Numbered from the stretch's first letter, positions 43,977 to 54,000 are shown. The stretch is DNA of 64,000 nt from CAWCDJ01 sp963836015 (GCA_963836015.1 CAWIIF010000015.1:1798001-1862000); one strand, 5' to 3'. Program-made: numbers and translations. The notes: generated from the sequence alone by a model not told the origin.

Positions 43977-44881
43977 GCGGGCACCCGCAGGCGCGCCAGC
44001 GCGTCGAGCACTTGAGAGACTTCCACGCCGGCGACTCCGGAAGGCGACGTGACGACTTCCGAGGCGGTGCGCCAGGGCCCCCAGATGGCCGGGTCGGAGG
44101 CACCGAAGATTACGACGACCGGGAGGCCGAAGGCGGCAGCCATGTGGGCCGGCCCGGAATCGTTGCCGGCGAAGAGCAATGCCGAGGCCAGCAGACGCTT
44201 GATTTCCGCGAGCGACGCTCCGGCGATGGTACGGAACTCACGGAAGGGGCTGAGGTCGTCCGTGGCGCTGCCGATGAAAACCGGTTCGAGGCCGTGGCTG
44301 CGCAGATGCCCGGCCACGGCGAGGAAGCGCTCCGCGGGCCAGGTCTTGGCTGGGGTGGAGGCTACGGGGTGGATGACGGCATGCCCGCTCCCTGACGGTC
44401 GCGGCTCTGTGAAGAGGCGGGCGCGGGGGATGTCGACAGGGGCGGCTCCGAGATAAAACATGGCGCTCGCCAGATGTTCGGCGGTGTGGACCTTCCGATC
44501 GAGGTGGAGAATCTCCTGGGCCCGGGGGATCAGAACGTTATAGGCGAATCGATTTCGGAAGTGCGCAAAGCCCGCGCGGAAGCGCGCGCCGGACAGCCGC
44601 GTCATCCACGCGCTGCGGGTGCCGCCGTGTAAATTGAGGCACAACTCGGGCCGCCATCCGCGCAGAGCGCCGGTCGACGGCGGCAGGATCGCGTCGATGG
44701 CTGGGTTCTCTTCGAAGACGGCGCGGAAGCGGTCTTCCACCACGACGGCGAGCTTCAGATCGGGGCGGGAGCGTTTCAGAATGTCGAGTGCAGGAGTAGT
44801 AAGCACGCAATCGCCCAGCGACCGCAGCCGGATCACAGCCACCCGGCCGCCGCGCGGCAGACATTCCAAAACGCTATCCAC
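43973..44881 (-). CDS. Glycosyltransferase family 9 (heptosyltransferase-like)
   Basis: 302 residues with a GTG start. GT-B fold of LPS heptosyltransferases: VAVIRLRSLGDCVLTTPAL near the N-terminus, LCLNLHGGTRSAWMTRLSG, ARFRAGFAHFR, and in the donor half VIHPVASTPAKTWPAERF, EPVFIGSATDD and LFAGNDSGPAHMAAAFGLPVV (the ADP-heptose loop). Should add a heptose or similar sugar to lipid A core at the cytoplasmic face. Starts four bases after the Trm112-like gene. Confidence 0.9.
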   Translation of the reverse strand: MDSVLECLPRGGRVAVIRLRSLGDCVLTTPALDILKRSRPDLKLAVVVEDRFRAVFEENPAIDAILPPSTGALRGWRPELCLNLHGGTRSAWMTRLSGARFRAGFAHFRNRFAYNVLIPRAQEILHLDRKVHTAEHLASAMFYLGAAPVDIPRARLFTEPRPSGSGHAVIHPVASTPAKTWPAERFLAVAGHLRSHGLEPVFIGSATDDLSPFREFRTIAGASLAEIKRLLASALLFAGNDSGPAHMAAAFGLPVVVIFGASDPAIWGPWRTASEVVTSPSGVAGVEVSQVLDALARLRVPA

Positions 44882-44885
44882 GGAT

Positions 44886-45056
44886 CTATTCTTCTACTTT
44901 CGCCTCATCCACCAGCATGACGGGAATATCGTCGCGGATGGGATAGACGCGATGACATTGGACGCATTTCAATCCGCTCTGGTCCGGCTTGAGTTCCAAT
45001 TCAGCCTTGCAGATGGGGCACACCAGAATCTCCAGCAGCTCCTTATTGATAGCCAT
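44886..45056 (-). CDS. Trm112/YcaR-family small zinc-finger protein
   Basis: 56 residues, short of usual gene-length cut-offs. Starts ATG at 45054-45056, MAINKELLEILVCPICKAEL, and contains two CxxC pairs, CPIC and CVQC (residues 13-16 and 31-34), the zinc site of the UPF0434/Trm112 family. IRDDIPVML follows, as in YcaR. Family members act as small partners of methyltransferases; YcaR genes commonly sit with lipid A genes. It lies 22 bases after eda and four bases before the heptosyltransferase, so it is inside the operon. Confidence 0.88.
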   Translation of the reverse strand: MAINKELLEILVCPICKAELELKPDQSGLKCVQCHRVYPIRDDIPVMLVDEAKVEE

Positions 45057-45078
45057 AGCGAATCTCTCAGTTTAACAA

Positions 45079-45750
45079 TTACGCCCTGGCCGCGTTCTGC
45101 ATCTCGGAACGCGCTTTGGCGATGGTGTCCAGGTACTGCCTGGCGCGCGCTTCGATGACATCGAAGCGGCCCTCGCTCACGGTTTGATTGTCGACCAGTT
45201 CGCTGCCCACGCCGCAGGCCCATGAGCCGGCCTTCAGGAAATCACCGATAGTCTCGAGGTTCACACCGCCGGTAGGCACCATCTCGATGTGGGGGAACGG
45301 TCCTTTCAACGCCTTGATGTACTTGGCCCCACCTACGTTGCCGCAGGGGAAGATTTTGACGGCATCCGCGCCGGCTTCCCAGGCGGAGAGCACCTCGGTG
45401 GGGGTCAGCGCGCCGGGGAAGATCACCTTGGAGTAACGCTTCGCGATCTCGATTGTGGAAGCGCGCAGGCTGGGGGTAACGAAGAATTCCGCTCCGGCCA
45501 GCATGCAGGTGCGGGCGGATTCGGGGTCGAGCACCGTGCCTGCGCCGAGCACCAGCTTGCCGCCAAAGCGGTCGGCCGTTTTTTCGAGAGCGCGCACCGC
45601 GCCCGGAACCGTCATAGTGATCTCGACCGCGCGGAGGCCGCCGTTATAAAGCGCCTCTACCGTGAGGATGGCGCCCTCCTCGCTCGAGCAGCGCACGATC
45701 GGAACGATACCAGACTGCCGGATCAAGGCCAGAATCTCAGCGGGTTTCAT
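45079..45750 (-). CDS. eda: KDPG/KHG aldolase
   Basis: 223 residues. IVPIVRCSSEEGAILTVEAL at the N-terminus, GAGTVLDPESARTCMLAGAEFFVTP, and DAVKIFPCGNVGGAKYIKAL with the Schiff-base lysine are those of the KDPG aldolase family; MVPTGGVN is the phosphate-binding loop. It cleaves 2-keto-3-deoxy-6-phosphogluconate to pyruvate and glyceraldehyde 3-phosphate or acts on 4-hydroxy-2-oxoglutarate. The Entner-Doudoroff dehydratase gene is not near. It appears to head the operon; it starts about 140 bases from the divergent TPR gene. Confidence 0.9.
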   Translation of the reverse strand: MKPAEILALIRQSGIVPIVRCSSEEGAILTVEALYNGGLRAVEITMTVPGAVRALEKTADRFGGKLVLGAGTVLDPESARTCMLAGAEFFVTPSLRASTIEIAKRYSKVIFPGALTPTEVLSAWEAGADAVKIFPCGNVGGAKYIKALKGPFPHIEMVPTGGVNLETIGDFLKAGSWACGVGSELVDNQTVSEGRFDVIEARARQYLDTIAKARSEMQNAARA

Positions 45751-45890
45751 CAGTTTCTACGCTAACACGAGGCGGGGTGGCAGCCGGACGTGTAAACTCT
45801 ACCGGCAAAGTGATGGAAGACGCACTTCCGGCGCGTGACCAACGGGCGTTTCCTTCGTCTCATGTATGACCATGACGCGAGGGTGATCCC

Positions 45891-47399
45891 GTGCCGGACC
45901 AATGCAATCGAGAGTCAGTTCAAAGACAGTTGGAGCGGATTCTGAGGAGCCCCCAACTGCAGTCGGCACCGAGCCTGTGCCGCTTGCTGCGCTTTGTGGT
46001 GGAAGAGACGCTGGCCGGAAGGGCCGGCGCACTCAAGGAGTATTCGCTGGGAGCGGAAGTATTCGGACGCGGGGAAGCGTTCGATCCGCGGATGGACCCG
46101 ATCGTGCGTGTACAGGCGCGCAATCTGCGGGCACGGCTGGCCCAATATTACGATGGGCCGGGCGACGCCGACGCGGTGCTCATCGAACTTCCGAAACGTA
46201 CCTACGTTCCGGTGTTTCGGTCGCGGATGCCGGAACCGGTCCCTGCTTTTGAGGTGGAGGCAGTCGCAGTGGCGGCGGCGGTTACCGCGTGTGCAGCGGT
46301 CGCGGCGCCGGTAACGATCGCGGCATCCCGGCCGCGTGCCGGCCGGATCGCGCGGGCACTGGGCGCCGTAGTGCTGCTGGCGCTCTCCGCGGTGGTGTTC
46401 TGGCCGCTCCATTCGCGCGACTTCGGGCGAGCCTCGCACGTGCCCGATCCGCGCGCGCAGGATCTATACATCCGCGGCCGCTATATCATGGACCGGCAAA
46501 CCGAGCCGGCGCTGCGCGAGAGCATACGGTGCCTGGAGCAGGCGGTGGCGCTCGATCCCAAATTCGCCGCGGCCTATGCCGGGCTGGCCGACGCGCATAA
46601 CATTCTGGCGCAGTATGGGTACATCTCCCCGTCGGAGGGCATGCAGCAGGCGCGGAAAGATGCGCGGCGCGCCCTCGAAATCGATCCCGGGCTGGCGGAT
46701 GCCCACGTTTCGCTGGCCGCCGTTCTGGAGGCCTACGACTGGAACTGGGCAGGCGCCGAACGCGAATACCGCCGCGCCCTACAGTTGAATCCCTGGCTCT
46801 CGACCGCTCACCTCTGGTATGGCATGTTTCTGCGCGACCAGGGCCGCCTGAAGGAGGGACTGGCCGAGCTGCGGCGGGCCGCGCAGCTCGAACCCTTCTC
46901 GGTAATGACCAGCATCAACATCGCGCACGCGTTCATGCTGGACCGGAATTACGCCGCCGCGGCCGACGCGGCCCGCCACGCCGCGGAGATGGCTCCGGAG
47001 CTGGTGACCGCGCAGCTCATTCTGGCCAACGCCCTGCGCGCGGATTCCAAGGCGGCGGAGTCGGATGAAGTGCTGGCCCGCGCGGTGCAGTCCGCCACTG
47101 GGAATCCTCACGCGCTCTCGTTGATGGCCTGTGCGCTGGCCAAACGCGGAAGGCAGCAGGAGGGCCGGCAGCTCCTCGATCAGCTCGAGCGGCTGGCGCA
47201 GGTGCGTTATGTCTCCCCGTACGACCTCGGCAACGCGTCCCTCATGCTGGGGGACGAGGACCGCGCGCTCCACTTCTTCCGGGAGGCCTACCGCCAGCGA
47301 TCGAGCGGACTAATCTTCCTGCGCTTCGCGAACTTCGCCAGCATGGCGCGTTCCGCCGAGTTCCACTCCCTGGTGGAACAGATGCACTTCGCCGGCTAA
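45891..47399 (+). CDS. TPR-repeat protein with membrane anchor
   Basis: 502 residues with a GTG start. The N-terminal part (about 1-110) resembles the DNA-binding-like leader of acidobacterial TPR proteins (SPSLCRLLRFVVEETLAGR, KEYSLGAEVFGRGEAFDPRM, DPIVRVQARNLRARLAQYY, IELPKRTYVPVF). A membrane helix follows at about 150-172 (IARALGAVVLLALSAVVFWP). The rest (about 185-495) is tetratricopeptide repeats, for example LEQAVALDPKFAAAYAGLAD and RALQLNPWLSTAHLWYGM. Often annotated as adenylate cyclase, but no cyclase domain is present. Likely a membrane-bound scaffold or regulator. Confidence 0.75.
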   Translation: MPDQCNRESVQRQLERILRSPQLQSAPSLCRLLRFVVEETLAGRAGALKEYSLGAEVFGRGEAFDPRMDPIVRVQARNLRARLAQYYDGPGDADAVLIELPKRTYVPVFRSRMPEPVPAFEVEAVAVAAAVTACAAVAAPVTIAASRPRAGRIARALGAVVLLALSAVVFWPLHSRDFGRASHVPDPRAQDLYIRGRYIMDRQTEPALRESIRCLEQAVALDPKFAAAYAGLADAHNILAQYGYISPSEGMQQARKDARRALEIDPGLADAHVSLAAVLEAYDWNWAGAEREYRRALQLNPWLSTAHLWYGMFLRDQGRLKEGLAELRRAAQLEPFSVMTSINIAHAFMLDRNYAAAADAARHAAEMAPELVTAQLILANALRADSKAAESDEVLARAVQSATGNPHALSLMACALAKRGRQQEGRQLLDQLERLAQVRYVSPYDLGNASLMLGDEDRALHFFREAYRQRSSGLIFLRFANFASMARSAEFHSLVEQMHFAG

Positions 47400-47402
47400 C
47401 GT

Positions 47403-47418
47403 AGCGGGCCGGCCCGCT
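47403..47418. terminator. 16-base perfect palindrome after the TPR gene
   Basis: AGCGGGCCGGCCCGCT, starting three bases after the TAA of the TPR gene. As RNA it cannot form a loop-free hairpin, but it can fold with a small loop; no T-run follows. Possible transcription end or protein site before nuoM. Confidence 0.35.
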
Positions 47419-47503
47419 TACTTACGTGCGCGGCTCTGTGACATTGGTCTCCCGGCGGCTTGCAGTGGTGATAATATGAGGGGCTATTCGCTGGCTGCCT
47501 ATT

Positions 47504-49054
47504 ATGGACCACATCCTCTCAATTGTCCTGTTCACGCCGCTGGCCGGACTTCTGGTGCTGCTGTTCATCCCCTCGTCGAACGTGCGCGCCATCAAGCTTT
47601 GGGCCAATTTCGCCGCGTTGGCGGGCTTTCTGGTTTCGCTCCCGCTGGTGTTCCGGTTCGATCCGGGTAAGGATTTCCAGTTCGTGGAGAGGGCCCCATG
47701 GATTCCCACTTTGGGCGCCACCTATCACATCGGGATCGACGGATTGGGCCTGCTGCTGGTCATGCTCACGACCGTCATCGGGTTCCTGGCGGTGCTCTCG
47801 AGCTGGAGCTCAGTGCACGACCGGCTGAAGGAATATTACGCGTTCTTCCTGCTGCTGCAGACCGGAATGCTCGGCGTCTTCATGGCGCTCGATTTTCTGC
47901 TGTTCTTCGTCTTCTGGGAGACCGTGCTGGTGCCGATGTACTTCATCATCGGGATCTGGGGCGGCCCGCGGCGGGCGTATGCGGCCATCAAGTTCATGAT
48001 TTATACGCTCATCGGCTCCGTGCTGATGCTGCTCGGCATCCTGACACTCTACTTCCATCATTTTCAGGAGTTCCAGGTCTACAGCTTCGACATCGCCGAT
48101 CTGATGCGGCTGCACCTCTCGAGCAGCGTCCAGTGGTGGGTCTTCTGGGCCTTCTTCGTCGGCTTTGCCGTCAAGGTGCCGATGTGGCCGTTCCACACCT
48201 GGCTGCCGGACGCGCATGTTGAGGCGCCCACAGCGGGCTCGGTGATCCTGGCGAGCGTCCTCCTGAAAATGGGGACGTACGGGTTCCTGCGCTTCTCCCT
48301 GCCGCTGCTTCCGGATGCGGCCAAAAACCCCACCGTGATCAATATTGTGGCGGTGCTCTCTATCATCGGCATCGTCTACGGCGCGCTGGCCTCGCTGATG
48401 CAGAAGGATTGGAAGAAGCTGGTGGCGTACTCATCGGTAAGCCACCTGGGTTTCTGCACGCTGGGCATCATCGCGCTGAACCCGGCGGGAATCTCGGGCT
48501 CGATCATCCAGCAGATCAACCACGGAATTTCGACCGGCATGCTCTTCCTGATTGTGGGCGTGGTGTATGAACGCCGCCACACGCGCGAGATTGCCGAGTA
48601 TGGCGGGCTGCTGCGGGTGATGCCGATCTTCACGCTCGTGTTTGGAGTGGCGGCGTTGAGCTCGATGGGGATGCCGCCGCTCAACGGCTTCATCGGGGAA
48701 ATCACGATTCTGGGGGGAGCGTTCCAGATGTCCAAGGTGTGGGCCTTCTGGGCGGCCGTGGGAATCGCGCTCGGCGCGGCGTACCTCTTGTGGCTCTTCC
48801 AGCGCACCATGCTGGGCGAGGTGAGCGAGAAGAACCGGACGCTGAAGGACCTTTCCTGGCGGGAGATCGCGATCTTCGCGCCGCTCATCGTGTGGGTTTT
48901 CTGGATCGGCCTGAACCCGCAGCCATATTTCCGGGTGCTCGATCGCTCGGTGGCGCAGATCGTGGAACGCGTGCGGCCGGGATACTATGCGCAGCAGCAC
49001 CTGACGAATCCGCTGGAGCAGCCCAGTCCGACCGCCGCGCTGCGCCGGCCCTGA
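47504..49054 (+). CDS. nuoM: NADH-quinone oxidoreductase subunit M
   Basis: 516 residues, about 14 membrane helices. Complex I antiporter-like subunit: FFVFWETVLVPMYFIIGIWG with the conserved glutamate (near residue 140), PMWPFHTWLPDAHVEAPTAG with the LPDAH signature (near 230), and LLKMGTYGFLR with the proton-path lysine (near 260). Pumps protons as part of respiratory complex I. No other nuo gene is in the window, so this is a lone copy, either a paralogue or part of a scattered complex, or a MrpD-like use. The start at 47504 follows from family length. Confidence 0.9.
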   Translation: MDHILSIVLFTPLAGLLVLLFIPSSNVRAIKLWANFAALAGFLVSLPLVFRFDPGKDFQFVERAPWIPTLGATYHIGIDGLGLLLVMLTTVIGFLAVLSSWSSVHDRLKEYYAFFLLLQTGMLGVFMALDFLLFFVFWETVLVPMYFIIGIWGGPRRAYAAIKFMIYTLIGSVLMLLGILTLYFHHFQEFQVYSFDIADLMRLHLSSSVQWWVFWAFFVGFAVKVPMWPFHTWLPDAHVEAPTAGSVILASVLLKMGTYGFLRFSLPLLPDAAKNPTVINIVAVLSIIGIVYGALASLMQKDWKKLVAYSSVSHLGFCTLGIIALNPAGISGSIIQQINHGISTGMLFLIVGVVYERRHTREIAEYGGLLRVMPIFTLVFGVAALSSMGMPPLNGFIGEITILGGAFQMSKVWAFWAAVGIALGAAYLLWLFQRTMLGEVSEKNRTLKDLSWREIAIFAPLIVWVFWIGLNPQPYFRVLDRSVAQIVERVRPGYYAQQHLTNPLEQPSPTAALRRP

Positions 49055-49107
49055 ATCGCCTGCACGCTCCGGGCCTCCCGCACGTCGGTTCCAGCAGGAG
49101 GACGCAT

Positions 49108-49599
49108 ATGATGCGCTGCCGCGCCGCTTTAGTGCTCGCGATTCTGGCCGCCGCCCCGGCCTTCGCCGAAAACGTCTACAAAGTGGAGTTTAATATCCGG
49201 GATGGCAACGAGTCTGCCAAGGCCGGCCGCCGGTACACGATGTTGATCAACAACGGCACCAAGGGCGTATTCAAACTCGGAAGCCGCGTGCCGGTAGTTA
49301 CCGGTTCGTTTCAGCCGGGGGGCAACACACAGTTCACCTATATCGACGTAGGGGTCAATATCGAATGCTCGATTGCCGAACACGGACCCAGCGTGGGACT
49401 CAACGCGAGTATCGATCTCAGCATGATAGCGCCTCCCGAGAAGGGCGTGCCGCCCGCGCCGAATCCGACCATAACGCAGATCCGGTTCAACCTGAATGCC
49501 GACCTGCCGCCGGGAAAATCCACCGCGGTCACAATGGTCGACGATCCGGTCACCACCCGCAAGTTCGAGGTCGAAGCCACGGTCACAAAAGTGAATTGA
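49108..49599 (+). CDS. Small secreted hypothetical protein
   Basis: 163 residues starting at ATG 49108, six bases after AGGAGGA (49096-49102). Signal peptide at residues 1-20 (RCRAALVLAILAAAPAFA). The mature part is beta-rich (VYKVEFNIRDGNESAKAGRR, FTYIDVGVNIECSIAEHG), and no family is recognised; the layout resembles short periplasmic beta-sandwich proteins. The open frame extends upstream into the nuoM gene, but this is shadow. It stands alone. Confidence 0.7.
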   Translation: MMRCRAALVLAILAAAPAFAENVYKVEFNIRDGNESAKAGRRYTMLINNGTKGVFKLGSRVPVVTGSFQPGGNTQFTYIDVGVNIECSIAEHGPSVGLNASIDLSMIAPPEKGVPPAPNPTITQIRFNLNADLPPGKSTAVTMVDDPVTTRKFEVEATVTKVN

Positions 49600-49683
49600 A
49601 GCGGCGTGTTGCCCCACGGGAGGTAAGAATGCGCTTCCGTACCGCGTAACCTCACCGATTTAGTTGCGGCCTCAAATTTTTAC

Positions 49684-49712
49684 TCGACACAACCTACGGA
49701 TCGTAATAGAAT
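49684..49712 (+). promoter_or_regulatory. Sigma70-like promoter for the Oar-like gene
   Basis: TCGACA (49684-49689) and TAGAAT (49707-49712) with a 17-base spacer, each one base from the consensus. It lies about 95 bases before the ATG at 49808. Confidence 0.5.
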
Positions 49713-49807
49713 CCTCCCATACACCGCCGCCGGAACGCCACCACCGACACCAATCCAAGCTGAAGCCGTAGGACTGCCATAACTCTGCGTAAGAGGAGGG
49801 ATTGGGT

Positions 49808-51040
49808 ATGCACCGGAAAGCGATGCTGATCGCTTTGGTGCTCGTGTCCGCAGCGCCAGGATACGCGCAAACCACCAGCGGCTCCATCACGGGCAATGTC
49901 GTCGACGCGCAGCACGGCGCCGTGCCGAACGCCGTCGTAACCGCCACGGAGCTGGAAAAGAAGTTTACATTCAACACGAAGAGCGACGAGGTCGGCCGCT
50001 TTGTCTTTACACAAGTGCCGCCCGGCACTTATCGCATCTCTGCGGAATCGCCGGGATTCAAGAAGTACGACCGGGTGGGTATCACCTTGAACGCCAATGA
50101 CAAGGTCTCCATCGGAGACCTGGTCATCGAAGTAGGCACCGTTACCGAACAAATCGAGGTTTCTGCCAGCGCGGTGCAGTTACAAACGGAAAGTGCCGAA
50201 CGGTCGTCGGCGCTGGTGGCCAAGCAGATGGAGAATATCGCGGTGAACAGCCGCAGGTATCTCGACCTGGTGAAGCTGGTGCCCGGCGTGGTCAGCACGG
50301 TGAACCTGCAAACCGCGGGCCCCGGCGGCCTGGCCAGTATCTCAGCCAACGGCACCCGCACCAATTCGAACCAGCTGACCATCAACGGAATCAGCAACGT
50401 GGATACGGGTTCGAACGGCAGTTTCAACGTCACGGTGAGCCTCGATTCGGTGCAGGAGTTCAAGATCCTCACCGGCGTGTACCAGGTCGAGTACGGGCGC
50501 TCCATGGGGGCTCAGATCTCGGTAGTGACCAAGAGCGGCACCTCCGAATTTCACGGAAGCTCGTACTGGTTTCATCGCAACGACAGCCTGAATGCCAACA
50601 ACTGGCTGAACAATCGCAACGGCCTGCCGGGCAACCGCGTTTTCGACTTCGTGCGGAACCCGCCCCTGGGCATCCAGCCGGTGCTGAACTACGGCCTGGT
50701 GAATACCATCAACCCGAGCAGCGCGCTGCTTTCGCCGCCCGATTTCTATGCGGCCGACCCCGTGGGCAAGATTCCGACGGTTTACAACTTCACCCTCGGG
50801 GTGCAGAGGAAACTGCCGCTCGGAATGGTGCTCGACACCGCCTATGTGGGTGCGCTCTCCCGGCACCTGCAGGACAATCGCAACCTGAACTACGTTCCGT
50901 ACGGCTCCGCGTTCCTGCCGCAGTATCAGGACCCGACCTTGAGTTCGACCGCCCTGCTCGGATCGAGCGCGGGCATCAACAACTGGGACATCTCGCTCCA
51001 GAAGGAGTTCTCGATTAAGGAGCGGGCGCCCGTGACGTAA
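49808..51040 (+). CDS. Shrunken Oar-like TonB-dependent receptor (barrel largely deleted)
   Basis: 411 residues; typical relatives are about 1,000 or more. The start is the ATG at 49808 with GAGGAGGG seven bases before it; a TTG at 49802 is too close to that site. A signal peptide is followed by the carboxypeptidase-regulatory-like domain (GSITGNVVDAQHGAVPNAV) and the plug (YLDLVKLVPGV, QLTINGISNVDTGSNGSF, GAQISVVTKSGTSEFHGSSY). After NANNWLNNRNGLPGN the chain jumps in frame to a late barrel piece (KIPTVYNFTLGVQRKLPLGM, LDTAYVGALSRHLQDNRNLN), then DISLQKEFSIKERA, and stops before the C-terminal strands. Most of the 22-strand barrel is missing. Probably a non-functional relic with in-frame deletions, though its promoter and ribosome site are good. 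Confidence 0.7.
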   Translation: MHRKAMLIALVLVSAAPGYAQTTSGSITGNVVDAQHGAVPNAVVTATELEKKFTFNTKSDEVGRFVFTQVPPGTYRISAESPGFKKYDRVGITLNANDKVSIGDLVIEVGTVTEQIEVSASAVQLQTESAERSSALVAKQMENIAVNSRRYLDLVKLVPGVVSTVNLQTAGPGGLASISANGTRTNSNQLTINGISNVDTGSNGSFNVTVSLDSVQEFKILTGVYQVEYGRSMGAQISVVTKSGTSEFHGSSYWFHRNDSLNANNWLNNRNGLPGNRVFDFVRNPPLGIQPVLNYGLVNTINPSSALLSPPDFYAADPVGKIPTVYNFTLGVQRKLPLGMVLDTAYVGALSRHLQDNRNLNYVPYGSAFLPQYQDPTLSSTALLGSSAGINNWDISLQKEFSIKERAPVT

Positions 51041-51067
51041 ATCCCTCACCACCCCCGCCACGCTATC

Positions 51068-54000
51068 ATGGTAAGGGAATCATCCCCTTCCATGTCGTTG
51101 AAATCCGAACCGGATATGGGTATCAATAGCTGGCTCGAAGACGAGCTATATCAACAATATCTGCACGACCGCACGGCGGTCGACGAAAGCTGGAAGCGAG
51201 TGTTCGAAGAGAACGGCGGATCGACCGCCGCTGCCGCGCCCGTTTCTCCGGCCCCGGCTTCTCCGGCGAGCGCTCCTCCAGCCGCCGCTCCTGCGCCTGC
51301 CGCGGATGTCGAACTTCAGCCGCTGCGCGGCGCGGCGGGGCGCATTGCGGAGAATATGGCGGCCTCTCTCGCCATCCCGCTCGCGACCTCGCAGCGTACC
51401 ATCGCCGTCAAAGTGATGGATGAGAACCGGCGAGTCATCAATCAGCATCGCGGCCTGGTAGGGCGGAGCAAAGTCTCCTACACCCACATCATCGGGTGGG
51501 CGCTGGTCAAAGCCCTCGAAGATGTTCCGGCCCTCAACCATGCCTACTACGAGAAGGACGGACAGCCGTTCCGCGTGATTCACAAGCACGTCAACCTGGG
51601 AATCGCGGTGGATGTCGCGGGACGCGATGGCGCCCGCAGCCTGATGGTGCCGAATATCAAGGATGCCGGAAACCTCAACTTTCAGGAATACCTCACGGCC
51701 TTCGACGACCTGGTGAGCCGGGCGCGCACGGCCAAGCTCGCACCCGCCGACTTTCAGGGAACCACCCTTTCCCTGACCAATCCGGGCACGGTGGGGACCA
51801 TGTCTTCCACTCCGCGGCTGATGCTGGGCCAAGGTGCGATTATCGCGACGGGTGCCATCGACTACCCTGCCGAATACCGGGGCGCCGCCGAGGAGACTCG
51901 TGCGGTCATCGGTGTCAGCAAGGTGATGACGATCACCTGCACCTACGATCACCGCATCATTCAGGGCGCCGAATCCGGCGCGTTCCTGGGCAAGGTGCAG
52001 GAACTGCTGGACGGCAACGACGGATTTTACGAGGAGATTTTCGAGCACTTGCGCATGCCGCACCAGCCGGTGCGCTGGGTCGTCGACCGGCAGTCGCAGA
52101 TCCCCGGACTGACGGCGGCGCGCTATGCCGAGATCGCCAAGGAAGCCGGCATCATTCAGATGATCAACGCGTATCGCGTGCGCGGGCATCTCATCGCCGA
52201 CCTCGATCCCCTGGGCATCGAGCCCAGCTACCACCCGGAGCTCGATCCGGAAACCTACGGCCTCACCATCTGGGACCTCGACCGCGAATTCCTGACGGGC
52301 TCGCTGGGCGAATCGATCGGCGAGGGTGGCCCCAAGCCGGTAGCCACGCTGCGCGAGATTCTGGAAACGCTGCGCCAGACGTACTGCGGCAAGATCGGCT
52401 GCGAGTACATGAACATCCAGGTGCCGGAGCAGAAGCGCTGGCTGCAGCAGCGCATGGAGCCGGAAGCCAACAACTGGCCGCTCGACCGCGATCAGCGCGT
52501 CCGCATCCTGCGCGACCTCATCGCGGCAGAGGAGTTCGAGCACTTCCTGCACTCGCGCTTTGTGGGCCAGAAGCGGTTCGCACTCGAAGGTGGGGAGACG
52601 GCGCTGGCCATCATCGAAGAGATTATCGAGCGGGCGGCGGAACACAACGTCCACGAAATCGTGGTGGGGATGGCGCACCGCGGCCGGCTCAACATCCTGG
52701 CCAACGCGGTGGGCAAGGACCTCAAGCAGATCTTCTCCGAATTCGAAGGCGCCATCGACCCGGCCAGCACGCAAGGGTCGGGCGACGTGAAGTATCACCT
52801 GGGCGCGACCGGCATCCGCAAGACCGAGAGCGGCCGCGAGATCGTCATCTCCGTTTCGCCCAACCCCAGCCACCTGGAGGCCGTGGACCCGGTAGTCGAA
52901 GGGATTGTCCGCCCCAAGCAGGACCGCCTGGGCGACGCCAATCGCGAGCGGGTTATCCCCCTGCTGATCCACGGCGACGCCGCTTTTGCCGGCCAGGGCG
53001 TGGTGGCGGAGACGCTCAACCTTTCGCAGCTCGACGGCTATTCGACGGGCGGCACCATCCACCTCATCATCAACAACCAGATCGGCTTCACCACGCTGCC
53101 CGACGAATCGCGCTCGACGCCCTACTCGACAGACGTGGCGCGCGGGGTGCAGGCGCCGATCTTCCACGTGAACGGCGACGATCCGGAGGCCGCCATCCGG
53201 ACTGTGGAGATCGCCTTCGATTACCGCCAGCAGTTCAAGAAGGACGTGGTGATCGATATGATCTGCTACCGGCGCCACGGCCACAATGAAGGCGACGACC
53301 CCAGCTACACGCAGCCCATCCTATATCGCAAGATCAAGGAACACCCTTCGGTCGCCACGATCTATGCCGACCGTCTGGGGCGCGAGGGAGTGCTGGCTCC
53401 GGATGAGGTGCAGGCCATGCGGCGGGCCGTCAGCCAGCGGCTCTCGGATGCCCACGACGCCGCGCAAAAGCAGTCGGAGCGGTACGAACTGCAGGAGCTG
53501 AGCGCCGTCTCAACGGAGGAGATCGGCAACTTTTGTCCGCGCACGGCCGTGAACCACGCCGTGATCGAGCGCGTGGTCCGCGGCATCACCAGCTTCCCCG
53601 AGAACTTCCATCTGCATCCCAAGCTGCGCGGGTTTGTAGAGCGCCGCCGCGAGGCCCTCGCCAAGGACGGCACGGTGGACTGGGCCTTCGGCGAGGCGCT
53701 GGCATTCGGCACCCTCGTACTCGAAGGCACCGCCGTACGGCTCAGCGGGCAGGATTCCGGACGCGGCACCTTCAGCCAGCGGCATCTCGCGTTCTACGAT
53801 TCCGAGACCAGCCGGCGCTACGTCCCGCTGCAGCACATCTCGCCCGACCAGGCGCGGTTCGACGTATACGACAGCTCGCTCAGCGAATACGCCGTGCTGG
53901 GCTTCGAATTCGGCTACAGCGTTGCCGATCCGCTGACGCTGGTGATCTGGGAGGCGCAGTTCGGCGACTTCGCCAACGGCGCGCAGATCCTGATCGACCA

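Noticed and set aside
42189..44015. 608-codon frame antisense to the ABC exporter
   Set aside because: Shadow; the opposite strand has every ABC motif.
51146..53284. 712-codon frame antisense to the 2-oxoglutarate dehydrogenase
   Set aside because: Shadow of codon bias; no motif and no ribosome binding site.
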